Virus record (IMG/VR): IMGVR_UViG_3300031839_000507
Coordinates: 1 to 23,376 of that record
DNA length: 23,376 bases
From: a virus
Reading direction: 5' to 3' (one strand)
Shown: positions 5,638 to 14,138 of the stretch, piece by piece
Position numbering within the stretch: the first letter of the stretch is position 1
How the letters are laid out: each line of letters begins with the position of its first letter
The notes under the pieces: generated by a model
Seen by the model: the letters and a program-made list of their open reading frames with translations, nothing else
Told to the model about the DNA's origin: nothing
Database searches by the model: none
Position numbers and translations under genes: made by a program

Positions 5638-5887
5638 ACAAACACACACAAGCAGGTTACTAGATTACCTACGTACCCACAGCACAATAACCTCACTAGA
5701 AGCAATAAGAGATTTAGGGAACACCAGACTCTCAGCTTCTATATTTAACCTCAAAGAAGAGGGGTACTACTTCGAGACTAAAACAGTAGAAGTACCTAAT
5801 AGGTTTGGCTCAACTACTAAAGTAGCTGAATACAAACTTATTGATAATATCAATAAAAAGCAATACACTATATTCGATGCCATTTAA
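5630..5887 (+). CDS. Winged helix-turn-helix protein (HTH_39-like)
   Basis: This is an 85-residue protein. SRLLDYLRTHSTITSLEAIRDLG, then TRLSASIFNLKEEGYYFET and a beta wing (FGSTTKVAEYKLI) give a textbook winged helix of the HTH_39 type: the turn at ITSLEA and recognition helix TRLSASIFNLK. Phages often carry such a protein beside the terminase, where it may bind packaging or promoter DNA. It overlaps both neighbours (8 and 11 bases). I am confident of the fold and not of the target. Confidence 0.7.
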   Translation: MSKQTHTSRLLDYLRTHSTITSLEAIRDLGNTRLSASIFNLKEEGYYFETKTVEVPNRFGSTTKVAEYKLIDNINKKQYTIFDAI

Positions 5888-6188
5888 AAAAGGAGAGTCA
5901 GGAAACCCTAAAGGAAAACCAAAAGGACTCAAGAGTAAAACTACAGAAGCAGCTAGAAACATACTGCTTAAACTTCTGGACGGACAGATACAATACGTAG
6001 AAAATGAATTTGATTTACTTAGAGAGTCTAACGGAAAAGAGTATCTAAAAATACTAGCGACATATTTGCCGTACATTATTCCTAAACAGACAGAGACTCA
6101 AGTAACAGTAAACGAACCTAGAACTGAACCAAGTTGGTTTGCAGACGTATTAGAACGTGAAGACCAAAAGGACTCGATAGATGGATAA
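5877..6188 (+). CDS. DUF5681-like protein, candidate small terminase subunit
   Basis: This is a 103-residue protein from ATG 5877. An ATG 12 codons upstream exists, but the conserved start MPFKKGESGNPKGKPKG fits only this position. The N-terminal FKKGESGNPKGKPKG motif is the DUF5681 signature. It is followed by a helical region (KTTEAARNILLKLLDGQ) and a proline-containing acidic tail (PSWFADVLERED). Proteins with this motif sit at the small-terminase position in many phages, where they would recognise the genome for packaging. The assignment rests on motif and position upstream of the large subunit. Confidence 0.6.
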   Translation: MPFKKGESGNPKGKPKGLKSKTTEAARNILLKLLDGQIQYVENEFDLLRESNGKEYLKILATYLPYIIPKQTETQVTVNEPRTEPSWFADVLEREDQKDSIDG

Positions 6189-6438
6189 CATAGAAGAGGT
6201 AGAATTTACTGAGCAAAAGGAATACAACGTACTCCAGCTCACAGGTTTTTTAGACTCTATTTTAGGGGTATCACACGAAGCTAAACCTAGAGCAATTTAC
6301 AGCCTATCTAAAATCATAGATAAGATTATGAAAGATAAAGACGTAGATAGAAACGAAGCCTTTAAAACGTTTGAGTTAGAGGTACGCCTTCCACTCCTAG
6401 AAACAGAGAACTCACCAATATATTTAAACGATATATGA
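6181..6438 (+). CDS. Hypothetical protein between terminase-region genes
   Basis: This is an 85-residue acidic, helical protein that overlaps the previous gene by 8 bases and the next by ATGA. AKPRAIYSLSKIIDKIMKDKDVDRNEAFKTFELEVRLPLL suggests two or three amphipathic helices. No family is recognised. Its position between the small- and large-terminase genes leaves a packaging accessory role open. Confidence 0.55.
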   Translation: MDNIEEVEFTEQKEYNVLQLTGFLDSILGVSHEAKPRAIYSLSKIIDKIMKDKDVDRNEAFKTFELEVRLPLLETENSPIYLNDI

Positions 6439-6581
6439 TACAAGGATTCTGTTTTGGGGTGGTGTTTATACTGTGTACTGCTGACCTAATTTATAAGATT
6501 AGAGAGTACGACATGATAGACAGTAACAACGCTATTTGTATAGTCTTCTCGTTAATAGGATTTTTAGAAGCTTTATGGTAA
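6435..6581 (+). CDS. Small two-span membrane protein
   Basis: This is a 48-residue frame starting in ATGA overlap with the preceding gene and ending directly before the terminase ATG. Two hydrophobic stretches (FCFGVVFILCTADLIY and AICIVFSLIGFLEALW) flank a polar loop (RDY-type residues KIREYDMIDSNN), suggesting a hairpin of two membrane helices. The precise fit between two coding frames supports it. A membrane protein here is unexpected; the function is unknown. Confidence 0.55.
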   Translation: MIQGFCFGVVFILCTADLIYKIREYDMIDSNNAICIVFSLIGFLEALW

Positions 6582-7736
6582 ATGCTCCCACAGCCTAAAA
6601 CATACTATGACCTCAAAGCCTGTAAGAAGAGGGTAGCAATTTTTCAAGGGGGAACTCGTAGTGGAAAAACGTACTCTATTATTTTACTGCTTATAGAGTG
6701 GTGCTTAAACAATAGCAATTCAGGTTATACGATTACAGTAGTACGTAAGTCGTTTCCAAGTCTTAGGGCTAGTGTACTTAGAGATTTCATATACATACTC
6801 AAATCAGAGAATTGGTATAGCGAGAAGTATCACAACAAGACAGAGAACACCTACGACCTATGGGGTACAAGATGGGAGTTTATTTCAATAGACCAGCCAA
6901 GTAAGATTCGTGGAGCTAAAAGAGAAATTTGTTTTATAAACGAGTGCAATGAATTAACGCTGGAGGACTTCAGACAATTAATACTGAGAACTTCTATACG
7001 TATGATTTTAGACTACAACCCTTCAGACGAATACCATTGGATTTACGATGAGGTTATACCTAGAGAAGACTCAAATTTCTATAGGAGTACTTACAGAGAC
7101 AACCCCTTCTTAGGAGATGAAACGATTAAGGAGATTGAACGGCTCAAGGAAACGGACGAGAACTACTGGAGAGTTTACGGGCTAGGAATAAGGGGTAAGA
7201 GTAGAGAGACTATATTTCAAACTGAGATTTATACTGAGCTACCAGAACACGCAAAGCTCGTAGCCTATGGATTAGACTTTGGTTTCAGTAATGACCCTAC
7301 GGCTTTAGCTAAAGTATACCTGCACGATAATGAGATTTACATTGAAGAAATGATTTATCAAGGAGGTCTAACCAATAGCGACATAGCAGAGAGATTAACA
7401 GATTATGGGGTGACTAGGCATGACGAGATAATAGCTGACTCCGCAGAGCCTAAAAGTATAGAGACTATACATAGGCTACACTTTAATATAAAACCCTCTA
7501 AGAAAGGAGCTGACAGCATTAGGGTAGGAATAGATACTATGCGTAGGCACAAGCTATTTATTAAAGACGACAGCCTAAACGCACAAAAAGAGTTTAGAAA
7601 CTACAAATGGAAAACAGACAAAAACGGGAAGATGTTAGCTACTCCTGTAGACGCATACAACCATTTAATAGATGCGGTGCGTTATGTTTGTTTAAATAAG
7701 ATATTAAGGAAAACAGGAAAATACTATGTATCGTGA
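6582..7736 (+). CDS. terL: Terminase large subunit
   Basis: This is a 384-residue two-domain packaging motor and nuclease of the Terminase_3 type (PBSX XtmB-like). In the ATPase domain, the Walker A motif is GGTRSGKT at residues 23-30. The Walker B segment is around residues 116-121 (ICFINE), with E121 as the likely catalytic glutamate, followed by CNEL. Coupling motif candidates follow in DYNPSDEYHWIY (144-155). In the RNase-H-like nuclease domain, acidic residues D232 (GLDFGFSNDP), D286 (IIADSAEP) and D364 (HLIDAVRY) match the expected metal-binding triad. The enzyme pumps DNA into proheads and cuts the concatemer. It starts directly after the TAA of the small membrane protein gene and overlaps the next gene by 4 bases. 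Confidence 0.95.
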   Translation: MLPQPKTYYDLKACKKRVAIFQGGTRSGKTYSIILLLIEWCLNNSNSGYTITVVRKSFPSLRASVLRDFIYILKSENWYSEKYHNKTENTYDLWGTRWEFISIDQPSKIRGAKREICFINECNELTLEDFRQLILRTSIRMILDYNPSDEYHWIYDEVIPREDSNFYRSTYRDNPFLGDETIKEIERLKETDENYWRVYGLGIRGKSRETIFQTEIYTELPEHAKLVAYGLDFGFSNDPTALAKVYLHDNEIYIEEMIYQGGLTNSDIAERLTDYGVTRHDEIIADSAEPKSIETIHRLHFNIKPSKKGADSIRVGIDTMRRHKLFIKDDSLNAQKEFRNYKWKTDKNGKMLATPVDAYNHLIDAVRYVCLNKILRKTGKYYVS

Positions 7737-8305
7737 ATAAGAAAAAAACCCTATACGTACCTGAAGGCTACCAAGATGTAAGCGTAAGGCAGTACAAGAA
7801 TATGCTCAAGCTATTTGATAAGAAACTACCAGAAAAGGAACTTTCTTTATTAGTCGTTTCTGCTCTATGTGATATTAGTAAAGAAGATTTAGAGAACGCA
7901 GAATGGGAGGGCGTAAACAAAGTAATGAATATGGTGAGCTGGGTAACTCAAGAGCCAGATACCAGCCCTAAGAAAAACCCTTTGATTCGGGAGTTCACTT
8001 TGAAAGGAGTAGAGTACGGATTCATACCGAATTGGACTAAGCTAACTTTAGGAGAGTTCGCAGACCTAGAAACATACACAGGATTAGGAGCGTATGATAA
8101 ATTAGAAAGCATACTCTCAGTTCTATACAGACCGATAATAAAAAGGAGTGTAGACAGCTATACGATAGAACCCTATAACCCGAACCATGAAAAACAGCAA
8201 GCTATGTTAGAATGCAAAATGGATGTTGCGGTTTCTGCAATGGTTTTTTTTTATCGTATCGGGACGATATTAGCGAAAGATTCGCAACGCTCTTTGAAAC
8301 CGTAG
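7733..8305 (+). CDS. Tail assembly chaperone, frame-0 product
   Basis: This 190-residue protein overlaps the terminase by 4 bases (GTGA-type junction with ATG at 7733). The N-terminus (TLYVPEGYQDVSVRQYKNMLK) and middle (GVEYGFIPNWTKLTLGEFADLE, ESILSVLYRPIIKR) match the first member of a conserved gene pair in Bacteroidota siphophages. The end of the gene carries a run of nine T residues, and a second frame continues at -1. This gene arrangement, with a short product and a frameshifted long product, is the hallmark of tail assembly chaperones such as lambda G/GT. These coat the tape measure during tail assembly. The chaperone function is inferred from that logic. It is unusually far (about 5.8 kb) from the tape-measure gene. 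Confidence 0.6.
   Translation: MNKKKTLYVPEGYQDVSVRQYKNMLKLFDKKLPEKELSLLVVSALCDISKEDLENAEWEGVNKVMNMVSWVTQEPDTSPKKNPLIREFTLKGVEYGFIPNWTKLTLGEFADLETYTGLGAYDKLESILSVLYRPIIKRSVDSYTIEPYNPNHEKQQAMLECKMDVAVSAMVFFYRIGTILAKDSQRSLKP
8244..8285 (+). promoter_or_regulatory. Likely -1 ribosomal frameshift site
   Basis: Nine T residues (8244-8252) are read in frame 0 as GTT TTT TTT TAT. A one-base backward slip changes this to TTT TTT TTA and opens the frame that ends at 8496. An inverted repeat (TATCGT at 8252-8257, ACGATA at 8264-8269) lies immediately downstream, followed by a second small hairpin (GCGAA at 8273-8277, TTCGC at 8281-8285). Either could stimulate slipping. Confidence 0.65.
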
Positions 8306-8496
8306 AGAAGTCAAGCCAGAGTAAAATACATAGCAAATGGGGGTGGTACAATATCATGTATGAATTAGCGGATGGTGACCTTACTAAAATGGAAACGGTA
8401 ACTCTTATATATATAGAGGAAGCCTTAACCTTTTTAGCTTATGAGAAAGACATACAAACCTCTAAAAATCTTAATGTAAATGGACACCGTAGTTGA
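8251..8496 (+). CDS. Tail assembly chaperone, -1 frame extension (lambda T analogue)
   Basis: This is the frame reached by the -1 slip; the fusion with the upstream frame would have 254 residues (173 from frame 0, 81 from here). The segment includes ISERFATLFETVEK, then KWGWYNIMYELADGD, then a helix TLIYIEEALTFLAYEKD. The KWGWY...LA.GD pattern is conserved downstream of this chaperone in related phages. An ATG at 8212 gives an independent start for a 94-residue product, but it lies inside the upstream gene and its first residues (MQNGCCGFC) look like shadow sequence. The frameshift reading is preferred. Confidence 0.6.
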   Translation, partial: LSYRDDISERFATLFETVEKSSQSKIHSKWGWYNIMYELADGDLTKMETVTLIYIEEALTFLAYEKDIQTSKNLNVNGHRS

Positions 8497-8953
8497 TATT
8501 AATAACGTCTTCAAAGAAATTGTAACGAAGCACCTTCAGTTACAAAAGTTCTATACGTTTAGTTTAGACGAAATAGACATAGATAAAATTACCGTAGACC
8601 TATTTCCACTTCTGTACGCACAATGTACAGGAGCTTCTATTGATGGAGGTGTAACTGTATTTACCTATGAGGTAATAGTAGCTGACCTAGTAATAGAAAA
8701 GCAGTCAGATTTACTTACTCAAGTATATGCTGAGACGCTGTTAATTATGCAGGACGTAATAGCTCAGTTCGTTCTGAGTATGAACAGCCAATCTATTTTA
8801 GATAGCGACACCCAACATTGGGGCTTCACTACACCCATTTCATGCGACCCTTTTACAGCTAGATTTTCTAACCTACTAACAGGTTGGCAGACTTCTTTTG
8901 AGATACGAGTACCTAACGCTATAAACCTCTGCATTGCGCCTTATACGTCTTAA
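8480..8953 (+). CDS. Tail terminator / neck protein candidate
   Basis: This is a 157-residue protein. VVDINNVFKEIVTKHLQLQKFY at the start, YEVIVADLVIEKQSDLLTQVYAETLLIMQDVIAQF in the middle, and NLLTGWQTSFEIRVPNAINLCIAP at the end form a pattern I know from Bacteroidota siphophages at the head-tail junction. There a protein caps the tail tube after assembly. The call rests on this pattern and on the neighbours (chaperone pair upstream, gp10-like protein downstream). It overlaps both adjacent genes. Confidence 0.6.
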   Translation: MDTVVDINNVFKEIVTKHLQLQKFYTFSLDEIDIDKITVDLFPLLYAQCTGASIDGGVTVFTYEVIVADLVIEKQSDLLTQVYAETLLIMQDVIAQFVLSMNSQSILDSDTQHWGFTTPISCDPFTARFSNLLTGWQTSFEIRVPNAINLCIAPYTS

Positions 8954-9539
8954 CATAGAAATAGCAGGGGTAAACTACTTTCTACCCTTAAATGAGTTTA
9001 CAGACATTCTTAACGACTTCGGTAAGGAGGTGGTCAAACGAGCGCAAAAGAATTTAGATAGAAAAAAGAAAAATGCTTCAGGAAACTTGAGGGAGTCTTT
9101 AGCTTATTCCGTTACCGTAGACGACAATGAGTTCTCAATGACTTTCGATGCCCCTAACGCCCCTTACTGGGAGTATGTGAACTACGGGGTCAAAGGAAAG
9201 ATAAGTGACGCTCTAGCACCCCTTTCTCCTTTTAAGTTTGGAACGGGAAATACAAACGGAGGATTAACGAAAGGCATACGAGAGTGGATAAATACCAAAC
9301 CTATTAAGCAATGGAAAAGCCTAACTTCTGGAAGGTTTCTATCTTACGACCAAATGACTAGTTTAATAAGTCGTAAAGTTTACCTGTATGGTATAGCTAC
9401 TTCAGACTTCTATACAGATGCTTTTGTCAGAACCTTAAAAAAATACAGACCAAAATTGGAGGAGGCGTATGTTGAAGATTATGGAGAGTTTTTAGATAAG
9501 GAGTTTTCCAAAACAATAAATATTGAAATAGTTTTATAA
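8934..9539 (+). CDS. HK97 gp10-like tail completion protein
   Basis: This 201-residue protein has no ATG near its beginning; the TTG at 8934 is the only usual start before the conserved region, giving a 20-base overlap with the previous gene. LNDFGKEVVKRAQKNLDRKKKNASGNLRESLAYSV, then APYWEYVNYGVKGK, PFKFGTGNTNGG and GIREWI are typical of gp10-like head-tail joining proteins in this group. The ASGNLR.SL and APYWEY..YGVKGK blocks are the clearest. It probably binds at the neck. It overlaps the next ATG by one base. Confidence 0.65.
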   Translation: MRLIRLNIEIAGVNYFLPLNEFTDILNDFGKEVVKRAQKNLDRKKKNASGNLRESLAYSVTVDDNEFSMTFDAPNAPYWEYVNYGVKGKISDALAPLSPFKFGTGNTNGGLTKGIREWINTKPIKQWKSLTSGRFLSYDQMTSLISRKVYLYGIATSDFYTDAFVRTLKKYRPKLEEAYVEDYGEFLDKEFSKTINIEIVL

Positions 9540-10933
9540 TGGCATACACAGTAGACCACGATTCGGGACAAGGAGTACAAGGAGTAGCAGACGATATTTA
9601 CTACCAAGTAAGAGACACTACTAACTACGCTGACCCAAAATATAGGTATCTAGTTAGACTGACTATAGACTCAGTAGTGATAGGTACGTTTAAGCAACTG
9701 CCTAATAACGCAAACTGCGCTGTATTTAGAATACAGGATATTATCTCTGACTATGTACAGCAAGACGAAACCATACTAAGGCTAGGTCAATACGATGCTG
9801 ACAACGCCCTAAGTTTAACTACAATATTTGCTCTAAACGAAAAAGCTATACAAACTGTCTCTGTAGAGTTTGGGTATGAAAAAGCTGCTACAGTAAATGA
9901 CGCTCCAGTACAGACATTTCTGCCAGCACTAGACACTACGCTAAAAGCTATAAACGGAAGTCTTAGGTCTTTAAATGTAAACTCTAACGCAGCTAACTCT
10001 GTTAATCTTTTTGAGCTAACTAATTCCGCAGGTCGGCTTCTCTCAGTAACTACAGAAAACTCAAACAGTCAAATAGAGCAATGGGTTTTGGAAGGTCAAT
10101 TTGGAGCTTTAGCTTTTCTTAACGGTGACGATGTGGGTAGTGATAACTGTAACTATTTCCATGTATCTTATTTTACAGCAGCAGGAGTAGCTTTAAATAC
10201 AGGCTACTTTACAAACAACCCAACTTACGGGGGGGTAGTTCCAGCAGCAGGGCTAACAGATGAGCAGTCTATTTTATACTTCGGGGCATATCCTAGAAAC
10301 CTAGAGCTGCAAAATATAGACACTTCCTTACGCCCCTCGAACAATGCAACATGGGACTATTACGAAATACAAGCAGCCTCTAGTACTACGCTTGCTGGAA
10401 ATGAAGCGAGTGTAGTTTATAGGTTTAATAAATTTTGTGACACTAGATACAACCAAACTTTAGCTGAGGTAAATATACCTAGCGAATATTTCTTGAGCTG
10501 GTGGAACGATGTAGGGGGTATAGACAACTTACTATGTGATGGGTCTTCTAACGTTACCCAGAGCATAAAAAGAAGTAGCTTTAGGTCTATGGGGGGTAAC
10601 GCATTTCAAGCTAGTAATACTGTACCCTATAGCAAAGGCTCTCAAGAGGGAGGTATGACAAGTGTAGGAAATTTAACTACTACTTCGATTACTTTAAATA
10701 CAAGGGAAAATAACCCTACCAACCTAAACAACTTAATAATGTCTCTAGTAAATTCTCCTAGAGTCTACCTATACGCCCCAGCCCTTCAGCAGCCTAGTTT
10801 ACCTAAGAGCGCAAACTGGTCAAGGTGTATTGTTAAGGGAGCGCAAATAGGTTTTAAGACAGCCTTAAACGATAAGATTTCTAACTACACAATAGAGATA
10901 GAGATAAGCCGTAGAAAGCCCAACGTACAATGA
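9539..10933 (+). CDS. Tail protein (beta-rich, tail-tip or distal-tail type)
   Basis: This 464-residue, beta-rich protein has no membrane segment. The N-terminus (PKYRYLVRLTIDSVVIGTFKQLPN, VFRIQDIISDYV) matches a structural family found just upstream of the large tail-tip protein in Bacteroidota siphophages. The rest has alternating beta segments, many Asn and Ser, and a C-terminal SNYTIEIEIS. I consider it a tail-tip/distal-tail component. It is not a portal: the helical stem and clip patterns of portals are absent. It is coupled to the next gene by ATGA. Confidence 0.6.
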   Translation: MAYTVDHDSGQGVQGVADDIYYQVRDTTNYADPKYRYLVRLTIDSVVIGTFKQLPNNANCAVFRIQDIISDYVQQDETILRLGQYDADNALSLTTIFALNEKAIQTVSVEFGYEKAATVNDAPVQTFLPALDTTLKAINGSLRSLNVNSNAANSVNLFELTNSAGRLLSVTTENSNSQIEQWVLEGQFGALAFLNGDDVGSDNCNYFHVSYFTAAGVALNTGYFTNNPTYGGVVPAAGLTDEQSILYFGAYPRNLELQNIDTSLRPSNNATWDYYEIQAASSTTLAGNEASVVYRFNKFCDTRYNQTLAEVNIPSEYFLSWWNDVGGIDNLLCDGSSNVTQSIKRSSFRSMGGNAFQASNTVPYSKGSQEGGMTSVGNLTTTSITLNTRENNPTNLNNLIMSLVNSPRVYLYAPALQQPSLPKSANWSRCIVKGAQIGFKTALNDKISNYTIEIEISRRKPNVQ

Positions 10934-13900
10934 TAGAGATAATAGCTAACGCTCAGACAGGAGCAGCCGTATACAGCTTAGACGTACAGGAAATGCCTGT
11001 AGAGTTTAACTACTCTATTCAGGAGATGAGAGATATTTCTCAGTCTCGCGCTCCACACTCGTTACGCTTCGATATGCCTATGACTGATAATAACAATCAG
11101 TTTTTTGGACAGTTTTATAACGTAAACTTTGTTAGCGCAAAATTCAACGTAGGGGTAAAAACTAACGTAGAGGTATTTGACTCTGGCGTAGTAATTATGG
11201 TCGGGGTTTTACAACTACACTCAGTCAATCCAACAGGGAAAAAGTATAGCGTAAGCATACTCTCGGAGGCGGCTTCTTTTATAGATGCGGTAAAAGACAT
11301 TAGTTTTAACGAGGTTTTCATAGACGAAGCTGGTTTAGTAGATGCAGATTTAGACCATCCTCTAACAGCAGAAAATATTGTAGATAGTTGGGACTTATCA
11401 AATGACATTACAGCAGGAGGGGTAGGAGCAGGTACTATAGTTTACCCACTTTCAGACTGGGGGTTAGGAGGTGATTCTCCTCAAGGGTATGGATTTTACT
11501 ATGACTCTGAAGGTGGAGGCATGGGTCAAAGTGGAACGATAGAAATACAGAACGCACTAGCTCCATATAACTTTAAACCATCTATAAGTGTACCGTATTT
11601 AATTAGACGCATAGCTCAAAAGGCAGGCTTTACTATTTCCTCTACTTTTTTAGAGGGTGCTGAGTTCAGACACTTGTATATGTTCTTAGCTACAGAGCTA
11701 GAGAGGACGGCAGGAAGACCTTTTTATGCTTCTAAAGTGGGTTTAACAAGTGACTATCAAATACCGTTGTCTTCAGGTATAGCTATTTCTCAATTACCTT
11801 TTGATAACGAAAGCGTACCGTTTAATGATATAGACGGTTTGTTTAATGGAGGAGTATTTACCCCTACTTTAAATGGTAACTTTTCCTTTAAGTACAGCTT
11901 CTATGTAACGTCTCTCTCTACCCCAGACACAGGTGCGTTCAGCGTAGTGGTATATGCTGTTAAAAACGCTGCTACAGAATGGGACGTACAATACCAATAT
12001 TCTCACAACTCGACGTATGGTTCAGCCTCTACTCTTATAGGTGAAAACATCTCCATATCTTGTAATATAGGCGACACAGTAACTTGGTATGTTGGGGCGA
12101 CCAATATCAATAATGCTGTTACAATAAAAGAAGTAAGTGGGGTAAATGTAAGTTTCATAGAGTTACAGCAATACACATCTACTGGACTGTTCGTTGATGT
12201 TTCCGCAAATTTTCCAGATGTAAAAGTAGGAGAATGGTTAAGCGAGATTATTAACAGATTCAATCTAATAATCTATAGCATACCTGAAGCCCCAACCGTA
12301 TTATATTTAGACACCTATAATAATTTACTTGATTCAGGAACAGAGCAAAAAGACTGGTCAGAAAAAGTAGACATAGATACAATAAAAATAGAACCCACTT
12401 TAAAATACCAAAAGAAGATAGTAAGGTTTGAGGATGGAGAGGGTGACGACTGGAGGAACGCATGGTGGCAAAAACAATATAACTTTGTTAAAGGGAGGTG
12501 GATTCAAGAAAACGAAAACTCCTTCGCTACAGATGAACAAAGAATAGGGGGAATGTTCCAACCTCTAAGATTAGCGCATATACCGTCTTCTTTTCAGAAC
12601 GGAGCTACGGTAATTCCTAACGTATTAGTTCCTAGACTTTACGAACTTGGATGGAATAACGACAGCCTAAAAGAAGTAGTTAGCGCGAAGCCTATTTTAG
12701 CTTACTATCATGGAGTAGAAGATATTGACAACGGAGCAGTATTTAGAATAGGGGGTAATATAGTAGGGTATGAAGATGTAACTACTTACCCGTTCTTTTC
12801 TCAATACAACACAACCCCTGTTACCTCTTCTAGTAATGCTTTAAATTGGGGTTACGATTGGCCTGACAATATAGACCATCCATTAATTAACGCAGGAATA
12901 ACAGCAGGTATTACTAACCTATATGCTGTAAGAAAATACTGGGCTAGAAGATTACATGAAGAGTACTCTAGTGAGTCTCGTATAATGACTTGTAAAGCCT
13001 ACCTAACTCCTCAAGACATTAATCAGTTACTCTGGACGGACGAAATATTTATAAACGAAACCTTTTGGAGATTAGTAAAGGTATCTAACTTTGCTACAGG
13101 AGGTAACGACCCCTGCACTCTGGAGTTAGTTAAATTGATAAACTCCAGCAACTATAACTCTACGCCTTTATGCGACTTAGCTCCTACAAGTTTTAACACC
13201 GATGGAACGGTAAACTTTACCGAGCTAGACACAGGGGCTTCAGCAAGCCCTACACAGGATTGTTGTACTGCGTATGGTTATACTTGGGACAATACAAATA
13301 GCGTATGCTTTTGGGCTTCTAATGGAGGCGGTTCTCCAAACCCTAATGGGGGAGGTAGCAACCCAGCTCAAGACGCAACGAAAAATCTAGGTACAAGTAA
13401 TACAGGTGGAAAAGTAATTGGAGACGTAGCAAGTTCTGAAGGGAAGTCCATAAATGCAAATGGTATTTTAGGAAGCACTCAGCAATTTCTTATGACTACG
13501 ACTACAACAGATGCAGCAAACACCGCAGCAGAGGGAATAGGGGGAGAGAAAGAATTACCATTTAACCCTAACTGCATATACCTTATTACAGCAGACATTA
13601 TAAGCGTAGACACAGGAGGCTCTGCTGGGACTATAGGAGACACAGTAACTCTACGCTATCAAGCTACACTAGGAAATACCGCAGGAACTTCTAGGAGTGT
13701 AGGAAGCACCCTTATAAACTCTGAGGCAGACGCAGGGGCTTCGCGCTCAGTTACGATAAACCAAAAGCAAAACGGAGCAGGAGAGATAGCATATTGGGAA
13801 ATGCTTTGCGTAGGAGAGGTGAATAAAGATATTACTTGGCTTTTAGATATTAAGATGCTCCAGCTTACTTTTCCTGACAGCACTAATAGAAACGACCTAG

Positions 13901-13977
13901 CTATATGGAATTTAACAGATAATCCTCTTATAACTTTAAACCTTACAGGAGACGATTACTTAACTTGGAATCTATGA
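10930..13977 (+). CDS. Large tail-tip / baseplate-hub-like structural protein
   Basis: This is a 1015-residue protein. Residues 1-110 (VEFNYSIQEMRDISQSRAPHSLRFDMPMTDNN, FFGQFYNVN, VGVLQLHSV) match the N-terminal domain typical of the large tail-tip protein in phages of Bacteroidota. Mid-regions include PYLIRRIAQKAGF and a segment with LVKLINSSNYN. Around residues 770-800 is a CC...GYTWDN...VCFW block, then a Gly/Asn/Pro-rich linker (GGGSPNPNGGGSNP) and a beta-rich C-terminal domain that could carry host-contact functions. It probably forms the distal tip to which fibres attach. The assignment is from N-terminal pattern and position before the tape measure. Confidence 0.65.
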   Translation: MIEIIANAQTGAAVYSLDVQEMPVEFNYSIQEMRDISQSRAPHSLRFDMPMTDNNNQFFGQFYNVNFVSAKFNVGVKTNVEVFDSGVVIMVGVLQLHSVNPTGKKYSVSILSEAASFIDAVKDISFNEVFIDEAGLVDADLDHPLTAENIVDSWDLSNDITAGGVGAGTIVYPLSDWGLGGDSPQGYGFYYDSEGGGMGQSGTIEIQNALAPYNFKPSISVPYLIRRIAQKAGFTISSTFLEGAEFRHLYMFLATELERTAGRPFYASKVGLTSDYQIPLSSGIAISQLPFDNESVPFNDIDGLFNGGVFTPTLNGNFSFKYSFYVTSLSTPDTGAFSVVVYAVKNAATEWDVQYQYSHNSTYGSASTLIGENISISCNIGDTVTWYVGATNINNAVTIKEVSGVNVSFIELQQYTSTGLFVDVSANFPDVKVGEWLSEIINRFNLIIYSIPEAPTVLYLDTYNNLLDSGTEQKDWSEKVDIDTIKIEPTLKYQKKIVRFEDGEGDDWRNAWWQKQYNFVKGRWIQENENSFATDEQRIGGMFQPLRLAHIPSSFQNGATVIPNVLVPRLYELGWNNDSLKEVVSAKPILAYYHGVEDIDNGAVFRIGGNIVGYEDVTTYPFFSQYNTTPVTSSSNALNWGYDWPDNIDHPLINAGITAGITNLYAVRKYWARRLHEEYSSESRIMTCKAYLTPQDINQLLWTDEIFINETFWRLVKVSNFATGGNDPCTLELVKLINSSNYNSTPLCDLAPTSFNTDGTVNFTELDTGASASPTQDCCTAYGYTWDNTNSVCFWASNGGGSPNPNGGGSNPAQDATKNLGTSNTGGKVIGDVASSEGKSINANGILGSTQQFLMTTTTTDAANTAAEGIGGEKELPFNPNCIYLITADIISVDTGGSAGTIGDTVTLRYQATLGNTAGTSRSVGSTLINSEADAGASRSVTINQKQNGAGEIAYWEMLCVGEVNKDITWLLDIKMLQLTFPDSTNRNDLAIWNLTDNPLITLNLTGDDYLTWNL

Positions 13978-14138
13978 AGCATTGGATGAACGCAGTAGGC
14001 TACGGATTACCCTCAATGATTAGATTGGGGTCTTCGTATATATATAAGGGAAGCCCCTTACTTAAAACGTGGTATGGACGTTATGATTTAGAGACTTCAG
14101 TTTTAACTAAACTAAAACTACTAAAAGACAATGGTTAG
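13974..14138 (+). CDS. Hypothetical small protein before tape measure
   Basis: This is a 54-residue frame starting in ATGA overlap with the tail-tip gene and ending 8 bases into the tape-measure gene. It is basic, with SSYIYKGSPLLKTWYGRYDLETSVLTKLKLLKDNG. The perfect fit between the two large genes argues that it is real. No motif is recognised. A small structural or assembly role is likely by position. Confidence 0.55.
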   Translation: MKHWMNAVGYGLPSMIRLGSSYIYKGSPLLKTWYGRYDLETSVLTKLKLLKDNG

